Source: Caldimicrobium sp.
Lineage (GTDB): Bacteria > Desulfobacterota > Thermodesulfobacteria > Thermodesulfobacteriales > Thermodesulfobacteriaceae
NCBI GenBank assembly: GCA_025060015.1
Contig: JANXDB010000050.1
Coordinates: 1-47,862 of the forward strand
Direction: 5' to 3'
DNA length: 47,862 nt
Shown here: piece after piece, positions 25,131 through 34,676 of the stretch
Layout of the letters: each line of letters begins with the position of its first letter
How positions within the stretch are numbered: position 1 is the first letter of the stretch
The notes under the pieces: model-generated
The model's database searches: none
What the model was told of the DNA's origin: nothing
The model's input: only the letters and a program-made list of their open reading frames with translations
Program-made: the position numbers and the translations under genes

Positions 25131-25598
25131 ATGAAAGCTTTATTAATACTCGTTTTTTGCCTGTTTTACTTTATCTTATCGATGCAGGAAGATCTCTTTG
25201 CCTTAAAGGAAATCAACATTACTTCAGACAAAATGGAGGTCTTTGAAGATGAGGGATTGGCGGTTTTCACTGGAAAGGTATTTGCTCAAAGCAAGGAGAT
25301 TAAGCTTTGGGCTGATAAACTCTATGTGTACTACGTGAAAGGCGAGACAAAGAGAAATATTCAAAGGGTAATCGCCTTAGGAAGGGTAAAAATAGAAAGG
25401 GGTAAATGGAGGGCCGTTGCTGGAAAAGCTACATATTTTAGAGATCAAGAAAAACTTGTTCTTGAAGAAATGCCCAAGGTGTGGCATGATGATAATTTAG
25501 TTGAAGGTGACTTGGTGTTTGTTTACTTTAATGAGGACAGAAGCGAGGTATTTTCACGAGAAGGTGGACGGGTAAGGGTAAGGTTTTATGAAAAATGA
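25131..25598 (+). CDS. lptA: LPS transport periplasmic protein LptA (OstA-like)
   Basis: This 155-residue secreted protein has a signal-like hydrophobic N-terminus (1-20), then the beta-jellyroll OstA repeat: INITSDKMEVFEDEGLAVFT, VFAQSKEIKLWADKL and RVIALGRVKIERG. It bridges LPS between the inner and outer membrane. Immediately followed by lptB (11-bp overlap), as in many Gram-negative genomes. No LptC gene precedes it here. Confidence 0.9.
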   Translation: MKALLILVFCLFYFILSMQEDLFALKEINITSDKMEVFEDEGLAVFTGKVFAQSKEIKLWADKLYVYYVKGETKRNIQRVIALGRVKIERGKWRAVAGKATYFRDQEKLVLEEMPKVWHDDNLVEGDLVFVYFNEDRSEVFSREGGRVRVRFYEK

Positions 25599-26322
25599 GT
25601 CCTCGCGGCTTGAAGCCCAAAATTTAAAGAAGAGTTTAAAAAAAAGAGAAGTTGTAAAGGATGTCTCCCTTTTTGTTGAAAAGGGTGAGATTGTAGGGCT
25701 TTTAGGTCCTAATGGTGCTGGAAAAACCACTTCTTTTTATATGATAGCTGGGTTTTTAAAGCCAGACAATGGAAAGATCACCTTTGATGGTAAGGATATC
25801 ACAAATTGTGATGTTTCTGAAAGAGCAAGTCTCGGCCTTATCTATCTCCCTCAAGAAACTTCTGTTTTTCGTGGATTGACGGTGAAGGAGAATTTTCAAA
25901 TTGTTATGGAAAAGTGGAGGGACAGAGTAAATAAAATGGAGGAGAAGATTGAACTTTATTTAGACATATTCAACCTTAGAGAGGTTTTAGATATCAAAGC
26001 CCAACATCTCTCCGGTGGTCAAAAGAGAAAGGTAGAGATTTTGAGGGCTTTACTTATAGAGCCAGATATCATTCTTTTGGATGAGCCCTTTGCTGGTATA
26101 GACCCTTTAGGTATAGCCCAGCTAAAGGATATCTTTAAGACTCTCAAAAAAGAAGGGCTCGGATTAATTATATCCGATCATAATGTGAGAGACACTCTTA
26201 AGATCTGTGACAGAGCCTATGTAATGGCTGAAGGACTAATTATCGGTCAAGGAGCTCCTGAGGATTTAGTCGAGATTAAAGAGGTTAGAGAGAAATATCT
26301 GGGATCGGATTTTCAAATATGA
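25588..26322 (+). CDS. lptB: LPS export ABC transporter ATPase LptB
   Basis: This 244-residue ATPase powers LPS extraction by LptFG. Walker A is GPNGAGKTT (about 40-48), the Q-loop region is LPQETSVFRG, the ABC signature LSGGQKRKVEI, Walker B IILLDEPFAGIDP and the H-loop IISDHNV. The sequence LPQETSVF with AGIDP is the LptB signature that separates it from other ABC ATPases. Starts inside lptA and ends on the rpoN start (ATGA-type overlap). Confidence 0.95.
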   Translation: MKNESSRLEAQNLKKSLKKREVVKDVSLFVEKGEIVGLLGPNGAGKTTSFYMIAGFLKPDNGKITFDGKDITNCDVSERASLGLIYLPQETSVFRGLTVKENFQIVMEKWRDRVNKMEEKIELYLDIFNLREVLDIKAQHLSGGQKRKVEILRALLIEPDIILLDEPFAGIDPLGIAQLKDIFKTLKKEGLGLIISDHNVRDTLKICDRAYVMAEGLIIGQGAPEDLVEIKEVREKYLGSDFQI

Positions 26323-27734
26323 TTGAATTAAAGAGTAAACTACAATTAGCGCCACAGCTCATTTTAACACCACAGCTCAAATTACTTCTGAAGGTATTGC
26401 AATTCAACAACCTAGAGCTTAACGAGTATCTGTTGCAAGAGGTCCAGAGCAATCCCTTCCTTGACATAGAATTTAATGACCTTGTGGAAAGGGAGCCTCA
26501 GAATGAGGAGAAGGAGATAAGTTTGGTTGAAGAATTCAATTGGGAAGAGCCTGTTCTCTTTGAGCCAAGGTCGATGATGATACCCCTGGAAGAAGCAGAG
26601 GACGAGGGCTCTATAATAGAGCGAAGCCTCGGTACCGAGGAAACCCTTACAGAACATCTTCTATGGCAGTTAGGTTTCCATGAGCTATCTCCCCTTAAGT
26701 TAGAAATTGCCAACTACATTATTGGGAACCTCAACGAAAGAGGATATCTCAGGATATCTCCAGAAGAGATCTCAAAGGATTTAAAGGTGTCTTTGGAGCT
26801 GGTAGAAAGCGTAAGATCCTTGATTAGAAGCCTTGATCCTGTGGGAGTGGCCTCTGTTGATTTAAAGGAGTGTCTTCTTGAACAACTTAAATTTCTTGGT
26901 TATGCCAATGATTCTCTTCCGTGGCTTCTAGTCCAGAAACACTTAGAGGAAATTCCTGAAGGTCCAGAGGCTTTAGCGCAAAGATATGGCTATGCTTTGG
27001 ATTTTCTTAAGGAGGCTTTAGAGGTTATTAAGAATCTTGAGCCATATCCAGCACGGAATTACTTCTCCACTCGAGGATTATATTTCGAACCTGACATACG
27101 CTTTTACAAAGAGGAGGGAGAGTGGAAGGTAGAGGTTTTAAGGGAGAAAAATTTTGGCGTGCGCTTTAGTTCACTGTACTACAAGATCGTGAATAACAGG
27201 AAAACTATAAACAGCGGGAAGGCCAAGGAGTTTCTCAAGGAGAAGATCAAAAATGCTGAACATCTACTTAAGGCTCTTGATAGCAGATACACAACCCTTT
27301 ACAAAGTTGGCAAGGCTATATTAGAGACACAATGTGAATTTTTAGACAAAGGCCTCCAATACTTAAAACCTCTGACTTTAAGGGAACTTTCTCAAATGAC
27401 TAATCTCCATGAGTCCACCTTGAGTAGGGTTGTAAGTCAAAAATATGTGGACACACCCATAGGAATTCTCCCTCTAAAATTTTTCTTTTCTACTGGATAT
27501 CAAACCCAAAAGGGAGAGAGTCTATCAGCTGTAGCCATAAAGAATTACATAAAAGAAATAGTATCTCAAGAGAATTCAGAAAATCCCCTCAGCGATAATG
27601 AGATAAGTCAGCTCCTTTTCAAGAAGTACGGTTTAAAAATTGCACGAAGAACTATAACTAAATATAGAGAAGAAATGGGTATTCCTTCCATAAGGGAGAG
27701 AAAGAGGAAAAAATCAGCAGCAGGAGGAGGATAA
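26319..27734 (+). CDS. rpoN: RNA polymerase sigma-54 factor RpoN
   Basis: This 471-residue sigma factor has the Gln-rich, activator-responsive region I (LAPQLILTPQLKLLLKVLQF, residues 8-27), the acidic region II, the core-binding domain (about 110-300) and the DNA-binding helix-turn-helix. The C-terminal RpoN box ARRTITKYREEMGIPS is complete. The gene order lptA-lptB-rpoN-hpf is conserved widely. It may control the flagellar operon here, given the -24/-12-like site at 3533. Confidence 0.96.
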   Translation: MIELKSKLQLAPQLILTPQLKLLLKVLQFNNLELNEYLLQEVQSNPFLDIEFNDLVEREPQNEEKEISLVEEFNWEEPVLFEPRSMMIPLEEAEDEGSIIERSLGTEETLTEHLLWQLGFHELSPLKLEIANYIIGNLNERGYLRISPEEISKDLKVSLELVESVRSLIRSLDPVGVASVDLKECLLEQLKFLGYANDSLPWLLVQKHLEEIPEGPEALAQRYGYALDFLKEALEVIKNLEPYPARNYFSTRGLYFEPDIRFYKEEGEWKVEVLREKNFGVRFSSLYYKIVNNRKTINSGKAKEFLKEKIKNAEHLLKALDSRYTTLYKVGKAILETQCEFLDKGLQYLKPLTLRELSQMTNLHESTLSRVVSQKYVDTPIGILPLKFFFSTGYQTQKGESLSAVAIKNYIKEIVSQENSENPLSDNEISQLLFKKYGLKIARRTITKYREEMGIPSIRERKRKKSAAGGG

Positions 27735-27736
27735 GC

Positions 27737-28243
27737 ATGATGGAGTTTAACTTTACCTTCAAGGGTATGGATTCTTCACCAGCTATAGCTCAGTATGCAG
27801 AGAAAAAGTTTTCTAGGCTAGAAAGGTATTTTTACGGTCCGGTGCATGCACATGTTATCTTAAGACGAGAAAAGTTTAGAGAAATAGCTGAGGTTATCCT
27901 CACAGGAGATGGCGAAACTATTGTAGTAAAAGAGGAGACCGATGATGTCTATTCTTCCATAGATTTTGCCTATGAATCCTTAGAAAAACAGGTAAAGAAA
28001 CTCAAGGAAAAAAGGCAAGAGCATAGACCTCCGAGAATCCAAAGTCAGATCATACCAACAAGTGATGAAGGAGTGATAGTAAGGACGGCAAAGGTATCTC
28101 CCCTGGCAACTCAGGATGCTCTTGAGCTCTTTAAAAAGAGTAGGGATAGGGTCTTTCTCTTTTTTAATACTGATCAAGATAAGATCTGCTGCTTTTACAG
28201 AGAAGGAGAGGATATCATCCTTTTAATCCCAGAGATATTTTGA
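27737..28243 (+). CDS. hpf: Ribosome hibernation-promoting factor (long form)
   Basis: This 168-residue protein joins an N-terminal S30AE domain (1-100: FTFKGMDSSPAIAQYAEKKF, RLERYFYG) to the C-terminal dimerisation domain (about 113-166: EGVIVRTAKVSPLATQDALE, FFNTDQDKICCFYREGED). The two together make it a long-form HPF able to pair 70S ribosomes as 100S dimers. It follows rpoN by 2 bp with AGGAGGAGG ahead. The stop overlaps rapZ (TGATG). Confidence 0.93.
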   Translation: MMEFNFTFKGMDSSPAIAQYAEKKFSRLERYFYGPVHAHVILRREKFREIAEVILTGDGETIVVKEETDDVYSSIDFAYESLEKQVKKLKEKRQEHRPPRIQSQIIPTSDEGVIVRTAKVSPLATQDALELFKKSRDRVFLFFNTDQDKICCFYREGEDIILLIPEIF

Positions 28244-29112
28244 TGAAGCTTCATGCGGTAATAATCACTGGCGAGTCTGGAGCAGGAAAAAGCTCAGTCC
28301 TTAAGGCTTTAGAAGACTTAGACTATCTAGCTATTGAAAATTTCCCCACAAGACTTCTTCTTCCCTATTTGGAAGAACTTAGCAGTATTGGTTATACTGA
28401 TAGAGTAGCTTTGGTTATGGATCTGAGAGATCCCCATTTCCTGCAAGAGGGTCCAGACATACTCTCAAAGTTAAGAGAGCACTCAATTTCTTATGACCTC
28501 CTTTACCTCACAGCTGATACCGAGGTTCTTATAACCAGATTTAGTCAAACAAGGAGGCCTCATCCTCTTTTCAAAGATTTGAAGGATTTAAGGAAGGCCA
28601 TCGAAGCGGAAAAACAAAGGCTTTCTATCTTCAAAGAATATGCAACTATTTTTCTTGATACCTCTAATTTTAATATTCATCAACTTAGGCACGAGATATT
28701 CATCCTTTTTGGAAAACATAAGGATATACAAAAGCCTCTGTTGCATATAATCTCCTTTGGTTACAAATATGGTATTCCTCCTGAGGTAAATTATCTTTTT
28801 GATGCGCGAATGCTTCCTAATCCGTATTTCGTGCCAGAGTTAAAACCACTTAGTGGTGAGGATCAGAGGATCAAGGACTTTCTCTTGCAAAGTCCAAAGA
28901 CCACAGATTTATTAAACCACTTGGTGAATTATCTAAAATGGGCTATACCCATGCATCTTGAAGAAGGAAGAAAGTTGATTATCTTTGGAATTGGGTGCAC
29001 TGGTGGAAGGCACAGAAGCCCAGCTATTGCCCAATTTCTTGCTGAAAGAATAAGCAGGGAGCTTCCTCAAATTGAAGTCGTAGTTACCATCCGAGATGTG
29101 GAAAGAGATTGA
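28243..29112 (+). CDS. rapZ: RNase adapter protein RapZ
   Basis: This 289-residue protein has a P-loop GESGAGKSS (10-18) and the C-terminal block FGIGCTGGRHRSPAIAQF. RapZ guides RNase E to the GlmZ small RNA in enterobacteria and so governs glmS; outside them its target is unclear. GlmS itself is encoded at 38359. It starts on the overlapping TGATG; an in-frame TTG one codon upstream is disfavoured. Confidence 0.92.
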   Translation: MKLHAVIITGESGAGKSSVLKALEDLDYLAIENFPTRLLLPYLEELSSIGYTDRVALVMDLRDPHFLQEGPDILSKLREHSISYDLLYLTADTEVLITRFSQTRRPHPLFKDLKDLRKAIEAEKQRLSIFKEYATIFLDTSNFNIHQLRHEIFILFGKHKDIQKPLLHIISFGYKYGIPPEVNYLFDARMLPNPYFVPELKPLSGEDQRIKDFLLQSPKTTDLLNHLVNYLKWAIPMHLEEGRKLIIFGIGCTGGRHRSPAIAQFLAERISRELPQIEVVVTIRDVERD

Positions 29113-29575
29113 AGTTTCAATCCTTAATGACCTATCTGAGGTTGAGTCTCTGAGTTCCATTGAGAGGGAGGCCTTTGGAGATATCGCCTGGAGTACAGAC
29201 ATTTTAGAGGGTGAGCTTAAAAATCCCTTTTCCAAAGCTTTGGTTTTGCTGATCGATGGTAGGACTGTTGGATATCTTTTGTATAGGGTTATTGAAAAGG
29301 AGGGAGAACTTCTGAGAATAGCCATTAAGCCTGAGTTTCAGGGTATGGGATGTGGTAAATTATTAATCAACTCTTTATTAAAAAAACTTGCTAAAGATGG
29401 AATAAATGGGCTATATTTAGAAGTGTGGGAAAAAAACGAACAGGCCCGTAAGCTCTATCAAAAAACTGGTTTTAAGTTTTTGTATAAGAGAAAGGACTAC
29501 TATAAATTAGGAGAACACGCAGATATTTTTTATATTTCACTTAGGGAGGCTTGCCATGATCAAGGTTGCCATTAA
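29096..29575 (+). CDS. rimI: GNAT acetyltransferase, RimI-like
   Basis: This 159-residue GNAT protein has the acetyl-CoA pyrophosphate loop IAIKPEFQGMGCGKLLINSL (about 77-96) and the C-terminal NEQARKLYQKTGFK, YYKLGEHADIFYISL. That wording matches RimI, the ribosomal-protein S18 alanine acetyltransferase. It overlaps rapZ by 17 bp and the gap gene by 20 bp. No strong ribosome site is seen, so it is likely coupled to rapZ. Confidence 0.85.
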   Translation: MWKEIEVSILNDLSEVESLSSIEREAFGDIAWSTDILEGELKNPFSKALVLLIDGRTVGYLLYRVIEKEGELLRIAIKPEFQGMGCGKLLINSLLKKLAKDGINGLYLEVWEKNEQARKLYQKTGFKFLYKRKDYYKLGEHADIFYISLREACHDQGCH

Positions 29576-30560
29576 TGGTTTTGGTAGAATAGGTAGAGCT
29601 TTTTTAAGAGCTCGTTTTAAATATCCTGAGTTCAATCAAATAGAAATCACTGCCATTAACGATCTGGCCTCTCCTGAGATGTTAGCCCATCTTTTTAAGC
29701 ATGACTCTGTTTTGGGGAAGCTCCCCTATGAAGTCCATGTGGAAAGAGATTACATAATTGTTAATGAAAAGAGAATTCGCATTTTTCAGGAGAGAGACCC
29801 TGAAAAGATTCCCTGGAGGGAGGCAGGTGTAGATTATGTAATCGAATCTTCTGGACTCTTTACTGATGGTGAGTTAGCAAGAAAACACCTTAAGGCGGGG
29901 GCTAAGAGAGTTATAATCTCAGCACCTGCTAAAAACGAAGATGTCACTATAGTCATGGGTGTCAATGAAGATGCCTATGATCCCACTAAACACTTTATCG
30001 TTTCCAACGCATCCTGCACCACCAATTGTCTTGCTCCCATTCTTGCGCTTCTTTCTCGTTATTTTGAAATTGAAAAGGGTTTCATGACCACGGTGCATGC
30101 CTATACCAATGACCAACGTCTTCTTGATATGGTTCATCCTAAGGATTTTCGTAGGGCAAGGGCTGCTGCCCTTAACATGATCCCCACTTCAACTGGTGTT
30201 ATGAAGGCATTGCAGAAGATTTTGCCAAGTCTAGCAGATAAGATAGAAGGGCTCTCTGTTAGGGTTCCTACCTGTGATGTCTCCCTCTTAGATCTTGTTA
30301 TCAAAATTAAGGGAGAAGCTACCACAGCGGAAGTAAACAAAATCTTTAAAGAAAACCAAAGCAGATACATTGCCTACTGTGAAGAGCCTCTTGTTTCTCA
30401 GGATTTCATCGGTGATCCCCATAGTGCCATTATAGATGGCCTGTCAACAAAGGTAATTCAAGGAGACCTCATTAAGATTCTTGCCTGGTATGACAACGAA
30501 TGGGGATACTCTGTGAGACTCCTTGACCTGACTAACCACATGATAAGTAAGGAATTTTAA
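29556..30560 (+). CDS. gap: Glyceraldehyde-3-phosphate dehydrogenase, type I
   Basis: This 334-residue tetrameric enzyme oxidises G3P with NAD and phosphate. The Rossmann start INGFGRIGRAFLRA, the SNASCTTNC active site with Cys154, the catalytic-His block TTVHAYTND and the C-terminal WYDNEWGYS are all present. Length is standard. A divergent paralogue follows at 34673, with a dikinase-like gene between, which is an unusual arrangement. Confidence 0.96.
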   Translation: MIKVAINGFGRIGRAFLRARFKYPEFNQIEITAINDLASPEMLAHLFKHDSVLGKLPYEVHVERDYIIVNEKRIRIFQERDPEKIPWREAGVDYVIESSGLFTDGELARKHLKAGAKRVIISAPAKNEDVTIVMGVNEDAYDPTKHFIVSNASCTTNCLAPILALLSRYFEIEKGFMTTVHAYTNDQRLLDMVHPKDFRRARAAALNMIPTSTGVMKALQKILPSLADKIEGLSVRVPTCDVSLLDLVIKIKGEATTAEVNKIFKENQSRYIAYCEEPLVSQDFIGDPHSAIIDGLSTKVIQGDLIKILAWYDNEWGYSVRLLDLTNHMISKEF

Positions 30561-30575
30561 AATCAATAATCTGTA

Positions 30576-33500
30576 ATGGCCCTTTCTACCTATACGTCTA
30601 AGGCCCTTTTAGCTAACTTAGCTCAAACTCAAGTTGCAGAGATAAGCTATGATCCAAAGTATGAGGTATTTTTTGATATATTCGAAGATTTTCCGGCCTT
30701 AAAAAAGCAGATTACCTTCCTTTTGCGAGAGATCTTTCATCCCTATCGCAACAATCTCCTGGTATTGGAGGAGTTCAGAGGTTTTTTCTTAAAGAACCTC
30801 TCCCTCTTGCTCAGAAGCCCCAAAAAGGAAAAGGGTCTTTATGCAGTCTTTGAGTTGCTTTTTAAGTTCTTTGGCGATGAGAAACACCTTAATATCAGGA
30901 CCTCTGAGACCTATTACGCCATACTGGATAGAACTTTAGATCTTCTGCAAAAAGAGGAATTTTCTCAGCTATCCCCGATTTTAAGAGAGATAATCAGAGC
31001 TGGCCTTGAGTTACCTGATCACATCTTTTCAGCTTTTTTAGAAAATTATTACTCTTTCAAACGACTTGCAAAAAAATTTACTAAGTTTCCCCTTGACGTA
31101 GAGTTTACCGCTACTTTAGAGCGATTACTGGCAAAGTATTACGAAAGTGTCTACAGTATATGGAAAAAACAGGGTTTTCACAACTTAGACATTTCATGGC
31201 CAGAGAGCATAACTGTTGATCCCCAAAATCTAAAACTTTCCGATCTGCTTATCTTGCCAGACCACCTGGATCTTCTCAGAAAGGTTAAGGATTATGTGCG
31301 AAGAATAAGCAGTGATGAGGAAAGCTCCCTGACCCTGGAAGGCAGGTTGTCTCTTCTCTTTAAGTTCATAGAAAATCCCCTTCTACTTCTTCTTCATGAA
31401 GAGCTAATAAAGGAGATAAAGATCATTCTTTTGAAATCCATTGAGGGGCAACCTTCAGAAAACTTAGAGGAGTTTCTGATCAAATTCTTCTCTATTTTAA
31501 AGGAAAAGTCTAGTCTCTATCCCTGGACAGCCTTTGAGTGTATCAAAGGCATAGGCATATCCATTTTGAATAAGAGGGCTGTTTACCTGGCAGAAGTCCT
31601 AATGAACGAGATCATAAAGTATGGATTTTTCCCACCAGAGGTAGAGGGTATTGACGAACACTGGAGAATAAAACAGAATCCCTATCATCTCTTAAACATC
31701 AAAAGTTGGCTTGAGATCTTCAACGCACACCCAGAGTGGTGTAGTAGTTTACTTTCTGCCTTGCTTCTCAATCTTAAACTCTATGGAGTATCCATCAAAG
31801 ATACTGATCTCTTCCAGAGAGAAATCACTTCCCTCCTCAATGCCCCTATAAGACCTGTGTTCAATCTGGTAAAGCAGTTTTGTAAGGTCTTTCCTGTTTA
31901 TTTCAATGAGATCGGGGCTGAGGGTTTGATAAGAGATATATCCACAGAGATTGACGAACTCTTTCAAAGGAAAGATAGCCTTCTTCATTTTCTACGAAAG
32001 TTCATTCACATTGAGAACTCAAGTTTAGCCATAGATTTCATCAAAGATATCTTCAGATTTTGGTATACTTTAGATGGTTCCTATATACGGAGGTATCTAC
32101 CAGAGACCGTCTGGAAAAGGGTCACAGGGGATGAGATAGCCACTCACATAGCCACTCAAAAGATCTTAGTTGACCTCCTTAGGACTCTCTCTTTATACGA
32201 TCTGGATGAGTTTTTAGAATTGGATCTCATCCTCATAAGAAAACAGATTGATAATATCGATGACAAAGAGGATCATAAAAAGAAGATTCTCTGGCTAATG
32301 CATCTATACAAACTGGAAAAACAGAAATACTTTGGATATCTCACCGATCTTGAGACCTTTTTAGAACAGTACCAGAACTCTGGCTTTGACTTTGTCACTG
32401 AAATCCCCTCTTTACTTAGCGAAAGGGACCCTATTAAAAAAATACAAACCCTTCTTAACTGGCTTAAGTTTCTGAAGGAGGAATATCTTCTGTCTCCAGA
32501 GAAATTTACACCACTTGAGGAAATCTTCCTTAAGAGACATGTAGCTGTGGACATTCCCTCGATGTATGGAAGATACCGTGAGAAAAAATTTGATGCCTTA
32601 GGTCTTACCTATAGGCTGGAATTCCTGGTGGAGAACCTCCTTGAGGAGCTTGTTGAAAGGTTTAAGATTGACTTTTTGACGAAGGAGAAATTTTACACCA
32701 TTCTCGAGATACTCTATCTCTTTAAAAAGGCCCTGGAAAATGATGGCATCTCCTCACAGAAATTTAACATGTATTTAGATCTCCTGGAAAATTCTTTGAG
32801 AAGTTATCCCCTTTCCTTCTATCAGTATCTGGATATTTTCAAGGGCCTTATGGATGGTGTCCAGCACATTATCAAATCCTACTATGTGAATCCCTATCTT
32901 AAGGTTTTTCCTTTAGTTTTTGAAACTATGAATTACAAAGCCTTAAAGGATAAATACAGGAAGTATTTGAACCATCGGGAAAAAGAGGAGATATACTACT
33001 GTATCAGTGAGGCTGTAATCAAAGATCTACTTACCTCTGGTTTTGCTATCAGATCACTGGATAATTTTCTGAAAAAGGTCTATTATGCCCTTATCAACAG
33101 CAAAGAAAAGGTCAAAGATGAGGATCTCAACTTGCTTCTCAGTTTGGATCTGCAAAAGGCGGTATCCTTTTTGGATGAGGGTAATCCTCAGGCAAACGAT
33201 CTTATCTATCTTGGTGGGAAGGCCTACAATCTGATTCAGATAGCAAAGATGCCCCATCAAAGGGTAAAAATCCCCAAAGGTTTTGTATTGACTACAGAGA
33301 TCTTCAGGTGTTATCCACTCTTCAAAAAATATCCCCTTATCTGGAAGGAATATGAAGCTCTGGTTAGAGAGACAGTGAGGAGAATAGAGATCAAAACCGG
33401 AAGAAGATTTAACACCGCTGATAATCCTCTTTTGTTAAGCATCAGAAGTGGATCTGCCATCTCTATGCCTGGTATGATGAGTTCCCTTTTGAATGTGGGG

Positions 33501-34676
33501 TTGAATCTGGAGATTGTGGAAGGTCTTGCAAAGAAGACTCAAAATCCGTGGTTTGCCTGGGATACCTATAGAAGATTTATTCAAAGCTGGGCCATGGCTC
33601 AGGGTGTGCCCAGAGATTTCTTCAACAGACTCATGAGAGAGCACAAGAGAAGATACAGAGTAAAGTTCAAAAGGGATTTCTCCGGTAAAGAGATGCAGGA
33701 ATTGGCGTTACTTTATAGAGAAGAGGTGGAGAAGTTAGGCATCCCTGTCCTTGATGATCCCTGGGAACAGCTTTTCAAAGGAATAGAACACATCCTTAGG
33801 TCCTGGTATCATCAAAAGGCTGTTTTTTACAGAGAGATAATGGAAATTGCAGAGGAGTGGGGAACTGCCATTATAATTCAAGAGATGGTTTTTGGAAATA
33901 AAGGACCTAAATCAGGAACTGGCGTAACCTTCACCACCTCACCTTTAGGTAAATTTCCAAGGATTTTACTATGGGGAGATTATACTCCATACAACCAGGG
34001 AGAAGACATTGTCTCAGGGCTGGTCAATGCACTACCTATTTCTATAGAACAGAGGAAAATTGAGGGTAGGGAGGGGCCTTCCCTAGAGGAGGCTTTTCCA
34101 GAGATATATAAAGCACTCCTTGAATTTTCCTATCATCTTGTATATGATGAGGGCTGGGATCATCAGGAGATTGAATTTACCTTTGAAAGCGAAAATCCGG
34201 AGGATCTTTACATTTTACAGATTAGAGACATTATTCTCCGGGAAGAAAAGATTTTGCCTAGTTTTCAAAAAAGAGCCCTAGAAAATCTTCAATACCTCGG
34301 TAAGGGAATAGGTGTCTCTGGAAGCCTGGTTTCAGGAAGGATCGTCTTTTCTCTAGAGGATATCCTTGAACTGAAACAAGCAGGTGATCCCCTTATACTT
34401 CTCAGATATGATACCGTGCCTGAAAATATCAAGGAGATATCCCTTGTGGAGGGTTTATTAACTGCAAGAGGTGGGCAAACCTCACATGCCGCCATTGTGG
34501 CAAGTAGATTAGGCAAGGTTTCTGTTGTTGGTTGTGAGGATTTAAGAATTGATGATTTAGAAAAATCAGCTAAACTTAGGGATGAAATCCTGAATCTGGG
34601 TGATTGGATCACCCTCAATGGTATATCTGGAGATATTTACAAAGGAAAATTAGAGATTAAAAGGAGGGACCTATGA
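30576..34676 (+). CDS. PPDK-type dikinase-like protein lacking the PEP barrel, with huge helical N-terminus
   Basis: This 1366-residue protein divides into an N-terminal part of about 860 residues with no recognised domain, predominantly charged and leucine-rich (probably all helical), and a C-terminal dikinase module. That module has the ATP-binding domain of pyruvate phosphate dikinase (LGGKAYNL near 878-885, SIRSGSAISMPGMM from about 955, EEWGTAIIIQEMVFGN) and the phospho-His domain with catalytic His1304 in GGQTSHAAIVASR. It ends 62 residues after this His, so the C-terminal PEP/pyruvate TIM barrel is absent. I infer a His-phosphorylated dikinase acting on another substrate, perhaps bound by the N-terminal region. 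It overlaps the second gap gene by 4 bp. Confidence 0.75.
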   Translation: MALSTYTSKALLANLAQTQVAEISYDPKYEVFFDIFEDFPALKKQITFLLREIFHPYRNNLLVLEEFRGFFLKNLSLLLRSPKKEKGLYAVFELLFKFFGDEKHLNIRTSETYYAILDRTLDLLQKEEFSQLSPILREIIRAGLELPDHIFSAFLENYYSFKRLAKKFTKFPLDVEFTATLERLLAKYYESVYSIWKKQGFHNLDISWPESITVDPQNLKLSDLLILPDHLDLLRKVKDYVRRISSDEESSLTLEGRLSLLFKFIENPLLLLLHEELIKEIKIILLKSIEGQPSENLEEFLIKFFSILKEKSSLYPWTAFECIKGIGISILNKRAVYLAEVLMNEIIKYGFFPPEVEGIDEHWRIKQNPYHLLNIKSWLEIFNAHPEWCSSLLSALLLNLKLYGVSIKDTDLFQREITSLLNAPIRPVFNLVKQFCKVFPVYFNEIGAEGLIRDISTEIDELFQRKDSLLHFLRKFIHIENSSLAIDFIKDIFRFWYTLDGSYIRRYLPETVWKRVTGDEIATHIATQKILVDLLRTLSLYDLDEFLELDLILIRKQIDNIDDKEDHKKKILWLMHLYKLEKQKYFGYLTDLETFLEQYQNSGFDFVTEIPSLLSERDPIKKIQTLLNWLKFLKEEYLLSPEKFTPLEEIFLKRHVAVDIPSMYGRYREKKFDALGLTYRLEFLVENLLEELVERFKIDFLTKEKFYTILEILYLFKKALENDGISSQKFNMYLDLLENSLRSYPLSFYQYLDIFKGLMDGVQHIIKSYYVNPYLKVFPLVFETMNYKALKDKYRKYLNHREKEEIYYCISEAVIKDLLTSGFAIRSLDNFLKKVYYALINSKEKVKDEDLNLLLSLDLQKAVSFLDEGNPQANDLIYLGGKAYNLIQIAKMPHQRVKIPKGFVLTTEIFRCYPLFKKYPLIWKEYEALVRETVRRIEIKTGRRFNTADNPLLLSIRSGSAISMPGMMSSLLNVGLNLEIVEGLAKKTQNPWFAWDTYRRFIQSWAMAQGVPRDFFNRLMREHKRRYRVKFKRDFSGKEMQELALLYREEVEKLGIPVLDDPWEQLFKGIEHILRSWYHQKAVFYREIMEIAEEWGTAIIIQEMVFGNKGPKSGTGVTFTTSPLGKFPRILLWGDYTPYNQGEDIVSGLVNALPISIEQRKIEGREGPSLEEAFPEIYKALLEFSYHLVYDEGWDHQEIEFTFESENPEDLYILQIRDIILREEKILPSFQKRALENLQYLGKGIGVSGSLVSGRIVFSLEDILELKQAGDPLILLRYDTVPENIKEISLVEGLLTARGGQTSHAAIVASRLGKVSVVGCEDLRIDDLEKSAKLRDEILNLGDWITLNGISGDIYKGKLEIKRRDL
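32136..32159 (+). repeat. Short tandem repeat within the dikinase-like gene
   Basis: Two 12-base units (ATAGCCACTCAC and ATAGCCACTCAA) lie head to tail, encoding Ile-Ala-Thr-His then Ile-Ala-Thr-Gln. In-frame duplication; no evident role. Confidence 0.5.

Noticed and set aside
32136-32159. 12-base tandem repeat as a regulatory or mobile element
   Set aside because: It is in frame in a coding gene and only two units long.
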